NCBI RefSeq assembly: GCF_902809835.1
Contig: NZ_CADDWM010000015.1
Location: 310,001 to 374,000, forward strand
DNA: 64,000 nt
Direction: 5' to 3'
DNA from: Agromyces sp. Marseille-P2726
GTDB taxonomy: Bacteria; Actinomycetota; Actinomycetes; Actinomycetales; Microbacteriaceae
Shown: piece by piece, positions 26,406-37,828 of the stretch
Numbering within the stretch: position 1 is the first letter of the stretch
Layout of the letters: each line of letters opens with the position of its first letter
Translations under genes and position numbers: made by a program
Notes under the pieces: model-generated
Databases searched by the model: none
Told to the model about the DNA's origin: nothing
Seen by the model: only the letters and a program-made list of their open reading frames with translations

Positions 26406-26848
26406 CGCACGAGATCCGACCGGTCGCCGACGACGACTTCTTCGGCTGGCTGCCCCTGTTCGAGGCGTACTGCAGCTTCTACCGAACCGAGCTCGACGAC
26501 TCGAAAGCGCTCATCGTCTGGAACTGGATCCGTGACCACGACGATCCGCTCCACGCGGTGCTCGCGGTCGACGACGAGGGCACCCCGGTCGGGCTCGCCC
26601 ACTTCCGCGTCGTGCCCGACACGCTGCAGGCGACCCGAGGGCTCTACCTCGACGACCTCTACGTCGACGAGCGCGCCCGTGGCACTGGCGTCGGTCGCGC
26701 GCTCATCGAGTTCGTGCACGCACGATCGCTCGAGGTCGGCACCGGCGGGGTGAGTTGGATCACGGCGCCCGACAACACCCGAGCGCAGCGTCTCTACGAT
26801 GAGCTCGCGACGCGAACGAACTGGGTCACCTACGAGATGGGCGCCTGA
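26402..26848 (+). CDS. GNAT-family N-acetyltransferase
   Basis: A 148-residue single GNAT domain. The acetyl-CoA-binding motif A is LYVDERARGTGVGRALIEFVH (R-x-x-G-x-G, about residues 85-105), followed by GVSWITAPDNTRAQRLYDELA, the usual Asn and Tyr positions. The substrate is unknown. The ATG overlaps the valS stop and its own stop overlaps the next gene, so all three are coupled; it might modify a small molecule or a protein linked to translation, but that is conjecture. Confidence 0.9.
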   Translation: MTHEIRPVADDDFFGWLPLFEAYCSFYRTELDDSKALIVWNWIRDHDDPLHAVLAVDDEGTPVGLAHFRVVPDTLQATRGLYLDDLYVDERARGTGVGRALIEFVHARSLEVGTGGVSWITAPDNTRAQRLYDELATRTNWVTYEMGA

Positions 26849-27069
26849 TGCGACTCGGCACGCGGTGGGAATTCGGCGCTGAGCCGCCGGCCTCCGTTCC
26901 GGCAGACCTCCGGCCGCGCATCGCCGCCGCCGAAGCCGGTCACTCGGGCGATCCGGCCGGCCAGCATTGGACCCTGACCTGGCTCGAGGGGCGCCCCATC
27001 GCCGAGCTCGACGACGGCACGGTGGTGCGCGAGACGATCGTCGACGCGCACGCCGATGAGGACTGGTGA
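26848..27069 (+). CDS. Small acidic protein downstream of valS
   Basis: A 73-residue soluble protein, acidic at its C-terminus (DAHADEDW) with GQHWTLTWLEGRPIAELDDGT in the middle. The ATG overlaps the acetyltransferase TGA (ATGA), which supports it as a real coding sequence. No domain is recognised, and function is unknown. Confidence 0.72.
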   Translation: MRLGTRWEFGAEPPASVPADLRPRIAAAEAGHSGDPAGQHWTLTWLEGRPIAELDDGTVVRETIVDAHADEDW

Positions 27070-27096
27070 CAGGTCGGTCGACCTGATGAAGCCGGG

Positions 27097-27927
27097 TCAG
27101 GCGCGCGCGATGATCTCGGCGTGCGGCATGAGGAGCCAGCCGTCGTCGTCGGCTGCCCACTCACGCCATCCCGACGCGATCCGATTCAGCTCCTCGGGGT
27201 TCGAATGCCCCGATTCGATCGCGCGCGAGGCGAACTGCGACTGGGTCGCACGCTCAGCCCACGCCATCCCCCACCACTCGCGCTCGAGCGCGGTCGAGAA
27301 CACCCAAGCCGACGCGGTGGCATCGATGTCGGTGAACCCGGCCTCCCGCACCCAGCGCTTCAGCTGCCGACCTGCGTCGGCCTCGCCACCGCTGCCCGCG
27401 ATCACGGCGTGCTGGAGTTCGAGCCATCGACTCAGCTCCGCTGACGGCGGACTCCAGATCACGCCGCCGTAGTCGACATCGCGCACGGCGAGGAGGCCGC
27501 CCGGCTTCAGGACCCGGCGGAACTCGCGCAGCGTATCGATCGGCCGTGCCAGGTGGTGGAGCAGCTGGTGGGCGTGAACGATGTCGAACGCGCCATCACC
27601 GAGGTCGAGCGAGTATGCGTCGCCGACCCGGAACTCCACATTCTCCACCCCCTCGCTGCGCGCGAGTCCGAGCGAGCTCGAGACCACCTCGGGTGCCGCG
27701 TCGATGCCGACCACGACGCCCGGGCGCACCCGTCGTGCGAGATCGATCGTGATCGTCCCAGGGCCGCTTCCCACGTCGAGCACGGTCGCGCCGGCCTCGA
27801 GATGCGGCCCGAGGTACGCCGCGGAGTTCTCGACCGTGCGCCAGGCATGGATGCGCAGCACGCTCTCGTGGTGGCCGTGCGAGTACACGTCGGCCGTCGG
27901 GTCGATGGAGTCGCCGTCGTGCTGCAT
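27097..27927 (-). CDS. Class I SAM-dependent methyltransferase
   Basis: A 276-residue Rossmann-fold methyltransferase. Motif I is VLDVGSGPGTITIDLA (about residues 49-64), followed by the acidic GIDAAPEVV, then GDAYSLDLGDGAFDIVHAHQLLHHL and LKPGGLLAVRDVDYGG, the UbiE/type-11 pattern. The C-terminal third is less conserved and probably binds substrate, which cannot be told. It is convergent with the valS cluster. TAGTCT lies 6 bases before the ATG, so it is probably leaderless. Confidence 0.9.
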   Translation of the reverse strand: MQHDGDSIDPTADVYSHGHHESVLRIHAWRTVENSAAYLGPHLEAGATVLDVGSGPGTITIDLARRVRPGVVVGIDAAPEVVSSSLGLARSEGVENVEFRVGDAYSLDLGDGAFDIVHAHQLLHHLARPIDTLREFRRVLKPGGLLAVRDVDYGGVIWSPPSAELSRWLELQHAVIAGSGGEADAGRQLKRWVREAGFTDIDATASAWVFSTALEREWWGMAWAERATQSQFASRAIESGHSNPEELNRIASGWREWAADDDGWLLMPHAEIIARA

Positions 27928-27933
27928 ACACCG

Positions 27934-27939
27934 AGACTA
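27934..27939 (-). promoter_or_regulatory. Candidate -10 for the leaderless methyltransferase gene
   Basis: TAGTCT with a 6-base spacer (CGGTGT) to the ATG at 27927. Confidence 0.4.
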
Positions 27940-28022
27940 TGCGGCGACACGCTCAGGGCCTATGCCAGTCGGTGACGACCGCCGACCTCGACCGGGGTTG
28001 CGCGGTCGCGCTCGGTTGAGCG

Positions 28023-28352
28023 TCAGATCGCGAAGCCGAGGGCTCGCATCATGTCGCGGCCGTCGTCGGTGATGCGCTCGGGACCCCACGGCGGCATCCA
28101 CACCCAATTGATGCGGAACGCCTCGACGGTGCCGTCGAGGGCCTCGGCCGTCTGCTCCTCGATCACGTCGGTGAGAGGACATCCGGCGCTCGTGAGCGTC
28201 ATGTGGATGACCAGCGCGTCGTTCTCGTCGTCCCAGCCGAGGTCGTAGACGAGGCCGAGGTCGACGATGTTGACCCCGAGCTCGGGATCCATCACGTCTT
28301 TCAGCGCCTCGGTGACCTCGTCGAAGCGCTCGGGCGCGAGTGAAGTGACCAT
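28023..28352 (-). CDS. sufT: Metal-sulfur cluster assembly factor (SufT/MIP18/DUF59)
   Basis: A 109-residue DUF59 protein that helps mature or deliver Fe-S clusters. Conserved sequences are ALKDVMDPELGVNIVDLGLVYDL and HMTLTSAGCPLTDVIEEQ, with the reactive cysteine in AGCP. It is last in the suf cluster, 19 bases after sufC. TAGACT lies 6 bases before the ATG, giving a likely independent leaderless transcript as well as read-through from suf. Confidence 0.93.
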   Translation of the reverse strand: MVTSLAPERFDEVTEALKDVMDPELGVNIVDLGLVYDLGWDDENDALVIHMTLTSAGCPLTDVIEEQTAEALDGTVEAFRINWVWMPPWGPERITDDGRDMMRALGFAI

Positions 28353-28358
28353 GGTTCG

Positions 28359-28364
28359 AGTCTA
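28359..28364 (-). promoter_or_regulatory. Candidate -10 for leaderless sufT
   Basis: TAGACT with a 6-base spacer (CGAACC) to the sufT ATG. It lies in the short sufC-sufT gap and is not part of a stop codon. Confidence 0.45.
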
Positions 28365-28371
28365 CCGGTGG

Positions 28372-29139
<768 letters not shown>

Positions 29140-29189
29140 AGCGGTGTGTGGTCTCTTTCGTTCGTCGGCCGCGATGACGGCCGGAAGGG

Positions 29190-29516
29190 TCAGACGGTCA
29201 GGGTGACCGAGGGATCGATGTGGACGCCGCCTTCTCTGACCTCGACCCGGAACACGGGCACGGGTTCGTAGGCGGGAAGGCTGAGCGGCTTGCCGGTCTT
29301 CAGCGAGAACTTGGACCCGTGGGCCCAGCATTCGAGCGTATCGTCCTCGACGAATCCCTCGGAGAGCGAGATGTCGCCGTGGGTGCACGTGTCGCCGATG
29401 GCGAAGATGTCGCCGGCAGCGTCTTTCACGACGGCGATCGGCACGCCCTCGACGACGAAGCGGGCCGCCTCGTTGACGCCGAGTTCGTCGACGGCGCAGA
29501 CGCGAACGGATGCCAC
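29190..29516 (-). CDS. Rieske-type [2Fe-2S] ferredoxin in the suf cluster
   Basis: A 108-residue soluble Rieske protein. The cluster ligands are CTH (GDTCTHGDISL) and CWAH (LECWAHGSKF), which bind one [2Fe-2S] through two Cys and two His. No membrane anchor is present, so this is a bacterial-type Rieske ferredoxin (as in dioxygenase systems), likely donating electrons in or near cluster assembly. It starts with GTG one base after the sufD stop and is embedded between sufD and sufC, an arrangement typical of actinobacteria. Confidence 0.94.
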   Translation of the reverse strand: MASVRVCAVDELGVNEAARFVVEGVPIAVVKDAAGDIFAIGDTCTHGDISLSEGFVEDDTLECWAHGSKFSLKTGKPLSLPAYEPVPVFRVEVREGGVHIDPSVTLTV

Positions 29517-29517
29517 G

Positions 29518-30702
29518 TCAGCGCCCCTCGAGCTCGGCCTCGAGGGCGGCCGTCAGCCGCTCCTCGAGTTCGGGCGGGCCGATCCGCTGGACGCCCTCGG
29601 CGAGGAATCCGCGCACGACGAGGCGACGAGCCTCGTCTTCGGTGATGCCGCGGGCCATCAGGTAGAACAGTTGCTCGTCGTCGAAGCGGCCGGTCGCGCT
29701 GGCGTGGCCCGCCCCCTCGATATCGCCGGTCTCGATCTCGAGGTTCGGCACCGAGTCGGCGCGGGTGCCGTCGGTGAGCACGAGGTTGCGGTTCTGCTCG
29801 TAGCTGTCGGTACCGGTCGCGGTGTTGCCGATCAGCACGTCGCCGATCCACACGGTGCGCGCACCCTCGCCCTGCAGCGCGCCCTTGTACGTCACGCGGG
29901 AGCGGGTGTGCGGAGCGTCGTGATGCACGAACACCTGCTGTTCGAGGTGCTGGCCGGCGTCGGCGAAGTAGAGCCCGAGCGCCTCGACATCCGATCCCTG
30001 CTCGGCCAGGTGCGTCGACGGGTTGACCCGCACGACCTTGCCGCCGAGCGAGACGACGATGTGCTTCAGGAACGAGTCGCGGCCGAGGCGCGCGAAGTGG
30101 CTGGCGAGGTGCACCGCGTCGTCGTCCCACTCCTGGAGCGAGACGACCGTGAGCGAGGCGCCCTCGCCGACGACGATCTCGACGTTCTCGCTGAGCCGCG
30201 CGGGGCCGGTGCCGCGCAGCACGACGAGGCCTCGGCTGTTGGGCGCCGCCTCGATCACGGTGTGCGCTGCCCGCGGCGTGTCGCCGAGGCCGTGCCGCGT
30301 GATGACCGCGGTCTTCTCGTCTTCGCCCGAGACGCTGACCAGGAGGGCCTCGCCGAAGCTCGACCAGGCGTTCGCGGAGGCGCGCTCCTCGGGGACGCCG
30401 CCGGTGCTGCCGATGCGGACGTCGTGGCGGGCGATCCAGGATGCCTCGATGCCGGCGACCTCGTCGGCCTCCACCTCGATGCGCGAGCCGTCGAGCTCGC
30501 CCGAGGTGAGGTCGGCGAACGCGGCGACGGGCGAGTACTTCCACTCGTGCTCGCGCCCCGAGATGGGCTCGAAGTCGTCGACGTTCGTCGAGCGGAACCG
30601 CTCCGAGCGGGTCTGGACGGGCACGAATGCGCCGTCGGAGTGCGCGACGAGTCCGTGCTGGCCGGCGGTGGGCATGGCTGTGCTGGTCATCTGTGCGGTC
30701 AT
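29518..30702 (-). CDS. sufD: Fe-S assembly protein SufD
   Basis: A 394-residue beta-helix scaffold subunit of SufBC2D. The C-terminal half carries the SufB/D core: LYFADAGQHLEQQVFVHHDAPHT, then ATGRFDDEQLFYLMARGI, which parallels the same block in SufB. It starts at ATG 30702, 2 bases after the sufB stop. It lies between sufB and the Rieske gene. Confidence 0.95.
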   Translation of the reverse strand: MTAQMTSTAMPTAGQHGLVAHSDGAFVPVQTRSERFRSTNVDDFEPISGREHEWKYSPVAAFADLTSGELDGSRIEVEADEVAGIEASWIARHDVRIGSTGGVPEERASANAWSSFGEALLVSVSGEDEKTAVITRHGLGDTPRAAHTVIEAAPNSRGLVVLRGTGPARLSENVEIVVGEGASLTVVSLQEWDDDAVHLASHFARLGRDSFLKHIVVSLGGKVVRVNPSTHLAEQGSDVEALGLYFADAGQHLEQQVFVHHDAPHTRSRVTYKGALQGEGARTVWIGDVLIGNTATGTDSYEQNRNLVLTDGTRADSVPNLEIETGDIEGAGHASATGRFDDEQLFYLMARGITEDEARRLVVRGFLAEGVQRIGPPELEERLTAALEAELEGR

Positions 30703-30704
30703 CC

Positions 30705-32123
<1,419 letters not shown>

Positions 32124-32370
32124 GCTCTCCCTCTTCTCCTCCCGTGCAACCGGATATCAGTCCGGCTCATTCCCCTCGCGAGTCGAGGTGCTCGGTGAGT
32201 GGTGATGATGTGCGGGTGGCGTCAGTGCGAACCTAAGATGGCTGGGAACCCGCATCTCGCGTTCGCGCGCGCCTCGCGGGAAACTCCAGCCCTTCGAGTC
32301 TACAGGGTTGCCGTGTCGCCGGGCCTGAACCCAGCACCTGCACAGGCCGCCCGGATCAGGATCAACGCGC

Positions 32371-33276
32371 GTGACCCGCACCCTTCGCATCTTCGCCTGG
32401 GCGTCGTTCATCTCGCAGGTGACGATCATCGCGACCGGCGGCGCGGTCCGCCTGACCGGTTCCGGCCTCGGCTGCCCCACCTGGCCGACCTGCACGCCCG
32501 ACTCGCTCGTGCCCACCGAGGAGCTGAGCTATCACTCGCTGATCGAGTTCGGCAACCGCCTCATGACGGGCGTCGTGGGCATCGTCGCGCTCATCGTCTT
32601 CCTGCTGATCTGGCGCATCCGTCGCGAGCGGCGCGACCTCTTCGCACTGTCCTTCATCGTCGGCGCGGGCGTCGTCGCGCAGGCGATCGTGGGGGGCATC
32701 ACCGTCTGGACCGGCCTGAACCCGTTCATCGTGGGATTCCACTACGTGTCGTCGCTGCTCCTCGTCTGCGTCGCGGCGGCCTTCCTGGTTCGCATGGACG
32801 CGACCCCCGGCCCACGCGAGCTCGCCGTGCCCCGCTGGTACTCGGGTCTCACGCACGCGACCACCGCCGTGCTCGCGCTCACGATCGTGTTCGGCATCCT
32901 GACCACGGGCGCTGGGCCCCACTCGGGTGATGCTGCAGCGGGCCGCAACGGCTTCCAGGCCGAGCTGCTCGAGCACGTGCACGCGTGGCCCGGCTACGCC
33001 CTGCTCGCACTCGCGCTGGTGCTCCTCGTCGCCGCGTGGCGGCTCGGCCTGCCCACGCTGCGCTGGACGACCGTGCTCCTCGGGGTCGTGCTCGTGCAGA
33101 TCGCGGTCGGCCTCGTCCAGGCGCGCAACGGCCTTCCCCCGCTGCTCGTGGGCATCCACATGGTGCTCGCCGCGCTCGCGGCCGCGGCGATGACCGTCGT
33201 GGTGCTGCGGCTGAAGCGGCCGGTCGCCGCGGCGCCGTCGGCCGAGCCGGCGTCGGCCGCGGCATCCGCTCATTGA
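32371..33276 (+). CDS. ctaA: Haem A synthase (CtaA/COX15 family)
   Basis: A 301-residue membrane enzyme that oxidises the C8 methyl of haem O to give haem A for the aa3 oxidase. The first helix and loop carry GGAVRLTGSGLGCPTWPTC, the family hallmark with the conserved Cys pair, and EFGNRLMTG holds a haem-ligand region; HYVSSLLL and HVHAWPGYALL supply further His residues. Eight hydrophobic segments are visible. The start is GTG at 32371. The haem O synthase gene ctaB lies 3.3 kb away, with two unrelated genes between. Confidence 0.94.
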   Translation: MTRTLRIFAWASFISQVTIIATGGAVRLTGSGLGCPTWPTCTPDSLVPTEELSYHSLIEFGNRLMTGVVGIVALIVFLLIWRIRRERRDLFALSFIVGAGVVAQAIVGGITVWTGLNPFIVGFHYVSSLLLVCVAAAFLVRMDATPGPRELAVPRWYSGLTHATTAVLALTIVFGILTTGAGPHSGDAAAGRNGFQAELLEHVHAWPGYALLALALVLLVAAWRLGLPTLRWTTVLLGVVLVQIAVGLVQARNGLPPLLVGIHMVLAALAAAAMTVVVLRLKRPVAAAPSAEPASAAASAH

Positions 33277-33288
33277 CGCTCGGAGCGC

Positions 33289-36183
33289 TCAGGCCTCGAT
33301 ACCGAGGCGGTGCACGCGGCGGGCGAGTTCGACGCGGCTGCTCGTGCCGGTCTTCGCCAGCAGGTGCGACACGTGCGTGCTCACCGTCTTCTCGCTGATC
33401 ACGAGCGTGCGCGCGATCTCGCCGTACGTCCGCCCGACTGCGATCAGGTCGAGGATCTCGCGTCCACGAGCGGTCAGCCCGGGCAGCGGGCTCAGGGCAT
33501 CGGATGCCGCTGACGGCGGCTCCTCGATCGAGACTCTCGCACGCCTCGCGAGGTCGACGAGCTCGTCCTCCACGGGTCGGGCACCCAGGTCGCGGGCCAG
33601 TGCGAGCCCGGAGCGCAGCATCTCGGCGCCCTGCTGCCGGCCGCGCCCCCGAGCGAGCAGCGCCTCCGCGGCACGCCATCGGGAGTAGGCCTCCTCCCAG
33701 GGGAAACCCGCCTCGGAGCACGCTCCGGCAGCATCCACCCACGCGGTGGCGTTGTTCTCGCTCCCCCTCGCCCGCGCCTGCTCAGCCGCGTACATCGCTT
33801 CGAACGCGACGATCTGCCGTTCCACGTGAGCGGATTGCTCGCCGACATCTCGGATCACGTGCGGGAAACGCTGCACGAGTGCGTCGAGCACGGCGAGTGT
33901 GTCTTCGACATCGCGGCCGGTGTCGCGGGCGGACTGGACGAGGTCGGCGAGGGCGCGAGCAGCGAGCGGCATGAGCCACTCGCACATGGTCGGTGCGGAA
34001 CCGCCACCCGTCGCACCGGCGAGCGCTGCCTCGTACGCACCACGCGGGTCGCCCATCGCGAGCCGAACTTCGGCGCGGACGGCGTCGAACTCGAACGAGA
34101 GGAACGCCGATCCATCGGCGAACAGCTCCTCCGCGCGAAGCAGGTGACTCTGCGCCTCGACCGAGTTGCCGCGGAGCGCAGCGAATCGTGCCGCGGTCAG
34201 TCTCGCCAGAACGTCACCGAGCGGTCCGGCGTCGGATCCGAGTGCGACACGAAGCCGCTCCTCGCACTCCTGCGTGCGCCCCATGGCGAGCAGGGCCCCC
34301 GCTTCATTCGCAGAGACCCAGGCGATGTACGCCGGAGGGCCACCCCGAGCGATGAGCTCCAGCCGATGCTCACGCATGCGGTCGGCGAACCAGTCGGATG
34401 CCCAGGTCTCGACGGCATTGCCCTCCCAGAGGAGCGCATGCACGTAGGCGAACCAGTCGCGCGACGCCAGGGCCGCCTCGACGCCCTCTTCGCCGTAGGC
34501 ACGTGCGAGCGCCCCGTCGCGCTCGTACGTCGCCGCCATGGATGCGGCCGCGAGGGCGTGCGAAAGCGCTCGAGCATCATCCGCTTCGCGTGCCACATCG
34601 ATCGCCTCGCGCGCATGCGCGGCAGCACCCGGCGCTTCCGCCCACAACTCGGCGTGCGCAAGCTCTGCCAACGCCAGAGCGTACTGGGAGCTCTTCGGAT
34701 CGGCCGAAGCGAGTCCGATGGCTTCCCGCATCTCGTCGAGCTCGATGAACGCATCGCCCGCCATGAACCGCAGGTGCATCCGTCGCACCATGAGCTCAGC
34801 AGCGGCGAGGGGTTCCGCCGAAGGGTCGAGGCGGGCGAGCAGCGCCTCGACCGCCTCGAGTTCATCGAACGTGGCGCCGGCATCCGCCGCCACGGCGCGC
34901 CGACGACGCAGGAGCGCGTCGAGCAGCGAATCGGCATCCGCAACGCCGGGGACATCGGGAAGGAGCTCGACGGCACGACGGAGGAGCCGCAGCTGCTCGG
35001 CGCGACCCTCGGCGCCGTCGATCGAATCCGCCCCCTTGATGGCCCACTCGAACGCAGCGCTGGTATCGCCCGAACGGTAGCGGTGGTCGGCGATGGCGAT
35101 GACGGATGCCACGGCGGCCGGCTCTTCGATTCGAGCCTCGAGCAGATCCGCGAATCGTCGATGCCACTCGCGGCGCTCATCGTCGGCCAGGGCCGCAGCC
35201 AGCACCTCCGCGCTCATCGGGTGGTGGAACCAGAAGGAGCCGTCGTCGAGCCGGTCCAGGGTCCCGGAGTCCACCGCCTCGGCCAGCGCGGAACGAATCG
35301 CGACGACGTCGGCCTCTCCGACCACCTCAGCCAGGTCGTCGGCCCGAGACGCCGCACCGCCGACGGCCAGCACGGTCGCGAGCCGCCGCGTCTCCTCCGA
35401 CAGGCGGAACCATGACTGCAGCACCGCCGAGCTGAGGTCGACCGGGAACGTCTCGGGCGCCACACGTGCGTCGGGCGTGAGGCCCGAGACCATCAGGCGG
35501 GTGAAGTAGGGATTGCCTCGACCTCGGCGCTGCACGTCATCGATCAGCGACTGATGCGGCGCTGCTCCGATCAACACCTCGATCTGCTCGGCCGTGCCCG
35601 CGCGGTCGAAGGGTTCGAGCCGGAGTTCGAACATTCGAGGGAGACGGCGGATGTCGGCGAGCCAGCGCTGGAGCGGGTGACCGAGACCGACCTCGCCTGC
35701 CCGAAGCGTGGCGATGACGGTGAGGCGACGTCGAGCGGGGCCGGCGATCACGTACATGAGCGCGTCGAGCGCGGAGCGGTCGGCCCATTGCACGTCGTCG
35801 ACGACGAGGACGACGGGCTGGACGTGGCATCGACGCGCGAGCCAGTCGTCGAATCGGACGGTGACGTCGCGATCGTCGCCCTGGAGGTCGACGATGCCCG
35901 CCTCCTCGAGGCCTTCGTCGAGGTCGCGGAGGGCGGTCCGGATCGGCAGCAGCGGAATCGACATCGACGTGAGCGGAAGGCACGCGCCGAAGATGGTCAT
36001 GGCCGTGTCGTCGTTGGAGCACGCTCGGGCGACGAGGGCGGTCTTGCCGATTCCGGCATCGCCCGAGACCACGAGCGTCTGCGCCTCCCCGGCGCGAGAT
36101 CGGTCGAGGAGCCCCCTGATGGTCCCGAGTTCATGCTCCCGTCCGACGAAGATCGGCACGGACGGCACGGGTGACACGGCCAC
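33289..36183 (-). CDS. Large ATP-binding LuxR-family regulator (LAL type)
   Basis: A 964-residue regulator. The N-terminal ATPase domain (about 10-280) has Walker A GDAGIGKTALV and Walker B VVLVVDDVQWADRSALD, followed by a helical, TPR-like middle (about 350-880) rich in Ala and Leu. The C-terminal LuxR HTH (about 902-964) reads LTARGREILDLIAVGRTYGE, then SEKTVSTHVSHLLAKTGTSS. This is the LAL architecture. Ligand and targets are unknown. The GTG at 36183 gives VAVSPVPSVPIFVGRE; ribosome-binding support is weak. It is divergent from a small secreted-protein gene and sits between ctaA and ctaB. Confidence 0.92.
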   Translation of the reverse strand: MAVSPVPSVPIFVGREHELGTIRGLLDRSRAGEAQTLVVSGDAGIGKTALVARACSNDDTAMTIFGACLPLTSMSIPLLPIRTALRDLDEGLEEAGIVDLQGDDRDVTVRFDDWLARRCHVQPVVLVVDDVQWADRSALDALMYVIAGPARRRLTVIATLRAGEVGLGHPLQRWLADIRRLPRMFELRLEPFDRAGTAEQIEVLIGAAPHQSLIDDVQRRGRGNPYFTRLMVSGLTPDARVAPETFPVDLSSAVLQSWFRLSEETRRLATVLAVGGAASRADDLAEVVGEADVVAIRSALAEAVDSGTLDRLDDGSFWFHHPMSAEVLAAALADDERREWHRRFADLLEARIEEPAAVASVIAIADHRYRSGDTSAAFEWAIKGADSIDGAEGRAEQLRLLRRAVELLPDVPGVADADSLLDALLRRRRAVAADAGATFDELEAVEALLARLDPSAEPLAAAELMVRRMHLRFMAGDAFIELDEMREAIGLASADPKSSQYALALAELAHAELWAEAPGAAAHAREAIDVAREADDARALSHALAAASMAATYERDGALARAYGEEGVEAALASRDWFAYVHALLWEGNAVETWASDWFADRMREHRLELIARGGPPAYIAWVSANEAGALLAMGRTQECEERLRVALGSDAGPLGDVLARLTAARFAALRGNSVEAQSHLLRAEELFADGSAFLSFEFDAVRAEVRLAMGDPRGAYEAALAGATGGGSAPTMCEWLMPLAARALADLVQSARDTGRDVEDTLAVLDALVQRFPHVIRDVGEQSAHVERQIVAFEAMYAAEQARARGSENNATAWVDAAGACSEAGFPWEEAYSRWRAAEALLARGRGRQQGAEMLRSGLALARDLGARPVEDELVDLARRARVSIEEPPSAASDALSPLPGLTARGREILDLIAVGRTYGEIARTLVISEKTVSTHVSHLLAKTGTSSRVELARRVHRLGIEA

Positions 36184-36315
36184 GAATCAAGTCTGGCACC
36201 ACAGAGCGCGCGGATATCAGGACTTTTCGCGCCGATCTCAGGGTGGAGACCCGATCCGGCGTGCGTCGCAAGCGGGGATGGTGGTGCGCATCGATGTCAG
36301 GAAGGAAGGCGCGCC

Positions 36316-36549
36316 ATGTCCAGTGCACGCACCCTCATCGCCTCCGGGCTCATCATGGCTGCCGGGACACTCCTCGCGACCGCCGTCGCCGGCCCCGCCT
36401 CAGCGCGCCCGGAGGCACCCCCCGAGCCGATCCGGGTGTCGGTGCACTACGGGGAGTGCCCGCTCACTCGCATCGACACCCAGTACGTGCGCTGCGACGA
36501 CCTCACCGGTGCCGGTGTGCCCGCCCCGTCGTGGATTCCCGAGCAGTAG
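36316..36549 (+). CDS. Small secreted protein with a signal peptide
   Basis: A 77-residue precursor. The N-terminus (MSSARTLIASGLIMAAGTLL) and following AVAGPASA form a signal peptide with an AxA-type cleavage after about residue 30. The mature part of about 47 residues is Pro-rich and has two cysteines (ECPLTRI and VRCDD), which could form one disulfide bond. AGGAAGG lies about 10 bases before the ATG. It is divergent from the LAL regulator, separated by 132 bases, so it may be its target. No homologue is recognised. Confidence 0.75.
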   Translation: MSSARTLIASGLIMAAGTLLATAVAGPASARPEAPPEPIRVSVHYGECPLTRIDTQYVRCDDLTGAGVPAPSWIPEQ

Positions 36550-36591
36550 CGGCATCCGCCACCCGCCCGGCGGCCGAATGCCTCACCGAGC

Positions 36592-37512
36592 TCAGAACGG
36601 GAGCAGCGGGTCGATGCCGATCGCGAGGAAGAGCAGCGACAGGTACGCGATCGAGCCGTGGAACACGCGCATGGGCGAAACATGCTCGTGCCTGATGGCG
36701 AGGTTGTACAGGCGGTGCGTCTCGTAGACGAACCAGACTCCCGTGACGAGCGCGACGGCGGTGTAGACGAGGCCCATTCCGGCGACCGGGATGAGCAGCA
36801 GTGAGCACGCCACGGTCGCCCACGCGTAGAGGATGACCTGCAGGCCGACCTGCGCGCGGCCCCGGACGACCGCGAGCATGGGCACGCCCGCCGCGGCGTA
36901 GTCGTCTTTGTACTTCATCGACAGCGGCCAGTAATGCGGCGGCGTCCAGAGGAAGATGATGAGGAACAGGATGAACGGCGCCCACGTCAGGCTGCCGGTC
37001 ACTGCGGCCCAGCCGATGAGCACGGGCATGCAGCCCGCGATTCCGCCCCAGACGATGTTCTGCGACGTGCGGCGCTTCAGGACGAGGCTGTAGAAGACGA
37101 CGTAGAGCAGGATCGCGGCCAGCGACAGCGCTGCAGCCAGCCAGTTGGTGAAGATCCACAGCCACGCGATGGATGCCGCTCCGAGGCCGTAGGCGAACAC
37201 CAGCGCCTCTCGGTCGGTGAGTTCGCCGGTGACGAGCGGGCGCCCCTGGGTGCGCTTCATGACGCGGTCGATGTCGCGGTCGATGTAGCAGTTGAACGCG
37301 CCCGCCGAGCCCGCGCTCATCGCACCGCCGATCAGGGTGGCGAGGAGGAGCCACAGGTTGGGCAGCCCGTTCTGGGCGAGGATCATCGTCGGAGCAGTGA
37401 CGACGAGGAGCAGTTCGATCACCCGGGGCTTGGTGAGCGCGAGGTAGGCGGCGAGCTTGCGCCGAACCGTCGTCGCGGGTCGCACCTCGTGCGAGTGTAC
37501 GGATGCCTGCAT
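36592..37512 (-). CDS. ctaB: Protoheme IX farnesyltransferase (haem O synthase)
   Basis: A membrane prenyltransferase of about 306 residues that attaches farnesyl to haem B. The UbiA-type Asp-rich motifs are [13 protein letters not shown] and, in the second region, [25 protein letters not shown] opens the first helix. Nine hydrophobic segments are visible. I chose ATG 37512 (MQASVHSHE), which has a GGAAGAGGA purine run just upstream; ATG 37536 would add eight residues. TAGACT at 37567-37572 is a likely -10. Divergent from the tkt operon. Confidence 0.94.
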   Translation of the reverse strand: MQASVHSHEVRPATTVRRKLAAYLALTKPRVIELLLVVTAPTMILAQNGLPNLWLLLATLIGGAMSAGSAGAFNCYIDRDIDRVMKRTQGRPLVTGELTDREALVFAYGLGAASIAWLWIFTNWLAAALSLAAILLYVVFYSLVLKRRTSQNIVWGGIAGCMPVLIGWAAVTGSLTWAPFILFLIIFLWTPPHYWPLSMKYKDDYAAAGVPMLAVVRGRAQVGLQVILYAWATVACSLLLIPVAGMGLVYTAVALVTGVWFVYETHRLYNLAIRHEHVSPMRVFHGSIAYLSLLFLAIGIDPLLPF

Positions 37513-37566
37513 CGTTCCTCTTCCGGGCGCGGGCATGAGCAGCCACTCCGAGCGCGCCCCGCATCG

Positions 37567-37572
37567 AGTCTA
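37567..37572 (-). promoter_or_regulatory. Candidate -10 of ctaB
   Basis: TAGACT on the minus strand. A start about 7 bases downstream would leave a short leader before ctaB. Confidence 0.4.
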
Positions 37573-37667
37573 GGCCATCGCCGCGGTGCGTCCTGAAGTC
37601 GCGCGACCGGGTGATGCGGCATCCGCTGCCATTCCCGGTCACACCCCGTCATCGCATCCCCGGTCCA

Positions 37668-37673
37668 TATACT
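37668..37673 (+). promoter_or_regulatory. Candidate -10 of the tkt operon
   Basis: TATACT, one base from consensus. No strong -35 lies at 17 bases. The start near 37680 gives a leader of about 150 bases before tkt. Confidence 0.45.
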
Positions 37674-37828
37674 GAGGATTGCGTGCCCGGCTCCACGGGT
37701 TCGACGGCGCAGCCCACGAGCGGGCCCGCCGAACGAATCCACCGCCTGGCGGAGACCGCGCCAGAGCGTCCTCGGCGGGTCGGGCCGACGGGTCCCGACT
37801 CCGTCACGATCGGAAGGAACAGCACCCC

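Larger units (their letters stand above)
37513..37828. other. Divergent ctaB/tkt control region
   Basis: This stretch of 316 bases has no gene. It holds a likely ctaB -10 on the minus strand (37567-37572) and a likely tkt -10 on the plus strand (37668-37673). The 150 bases downstream of the latter form an untranslated leader for tkt; an open frame there merely runs in frame into tkt. I see no further operator or attenuator. Confidence 0.6.

Noticed and set aside
32124..32370. A SufR- or Fur-type operator between sufB and ctaA
   Set aside because: Only a short CCGGA-N6-TCCGG repeat was found, which does not match a site I can name.
37679..37828. An N-terminal extension of transketolase
   Set aside because: It lies downstream of a good -10, is rich in Arg and Pro without conservation, and the GTG at 37829 has a proper ribosome-binding site and the family start.
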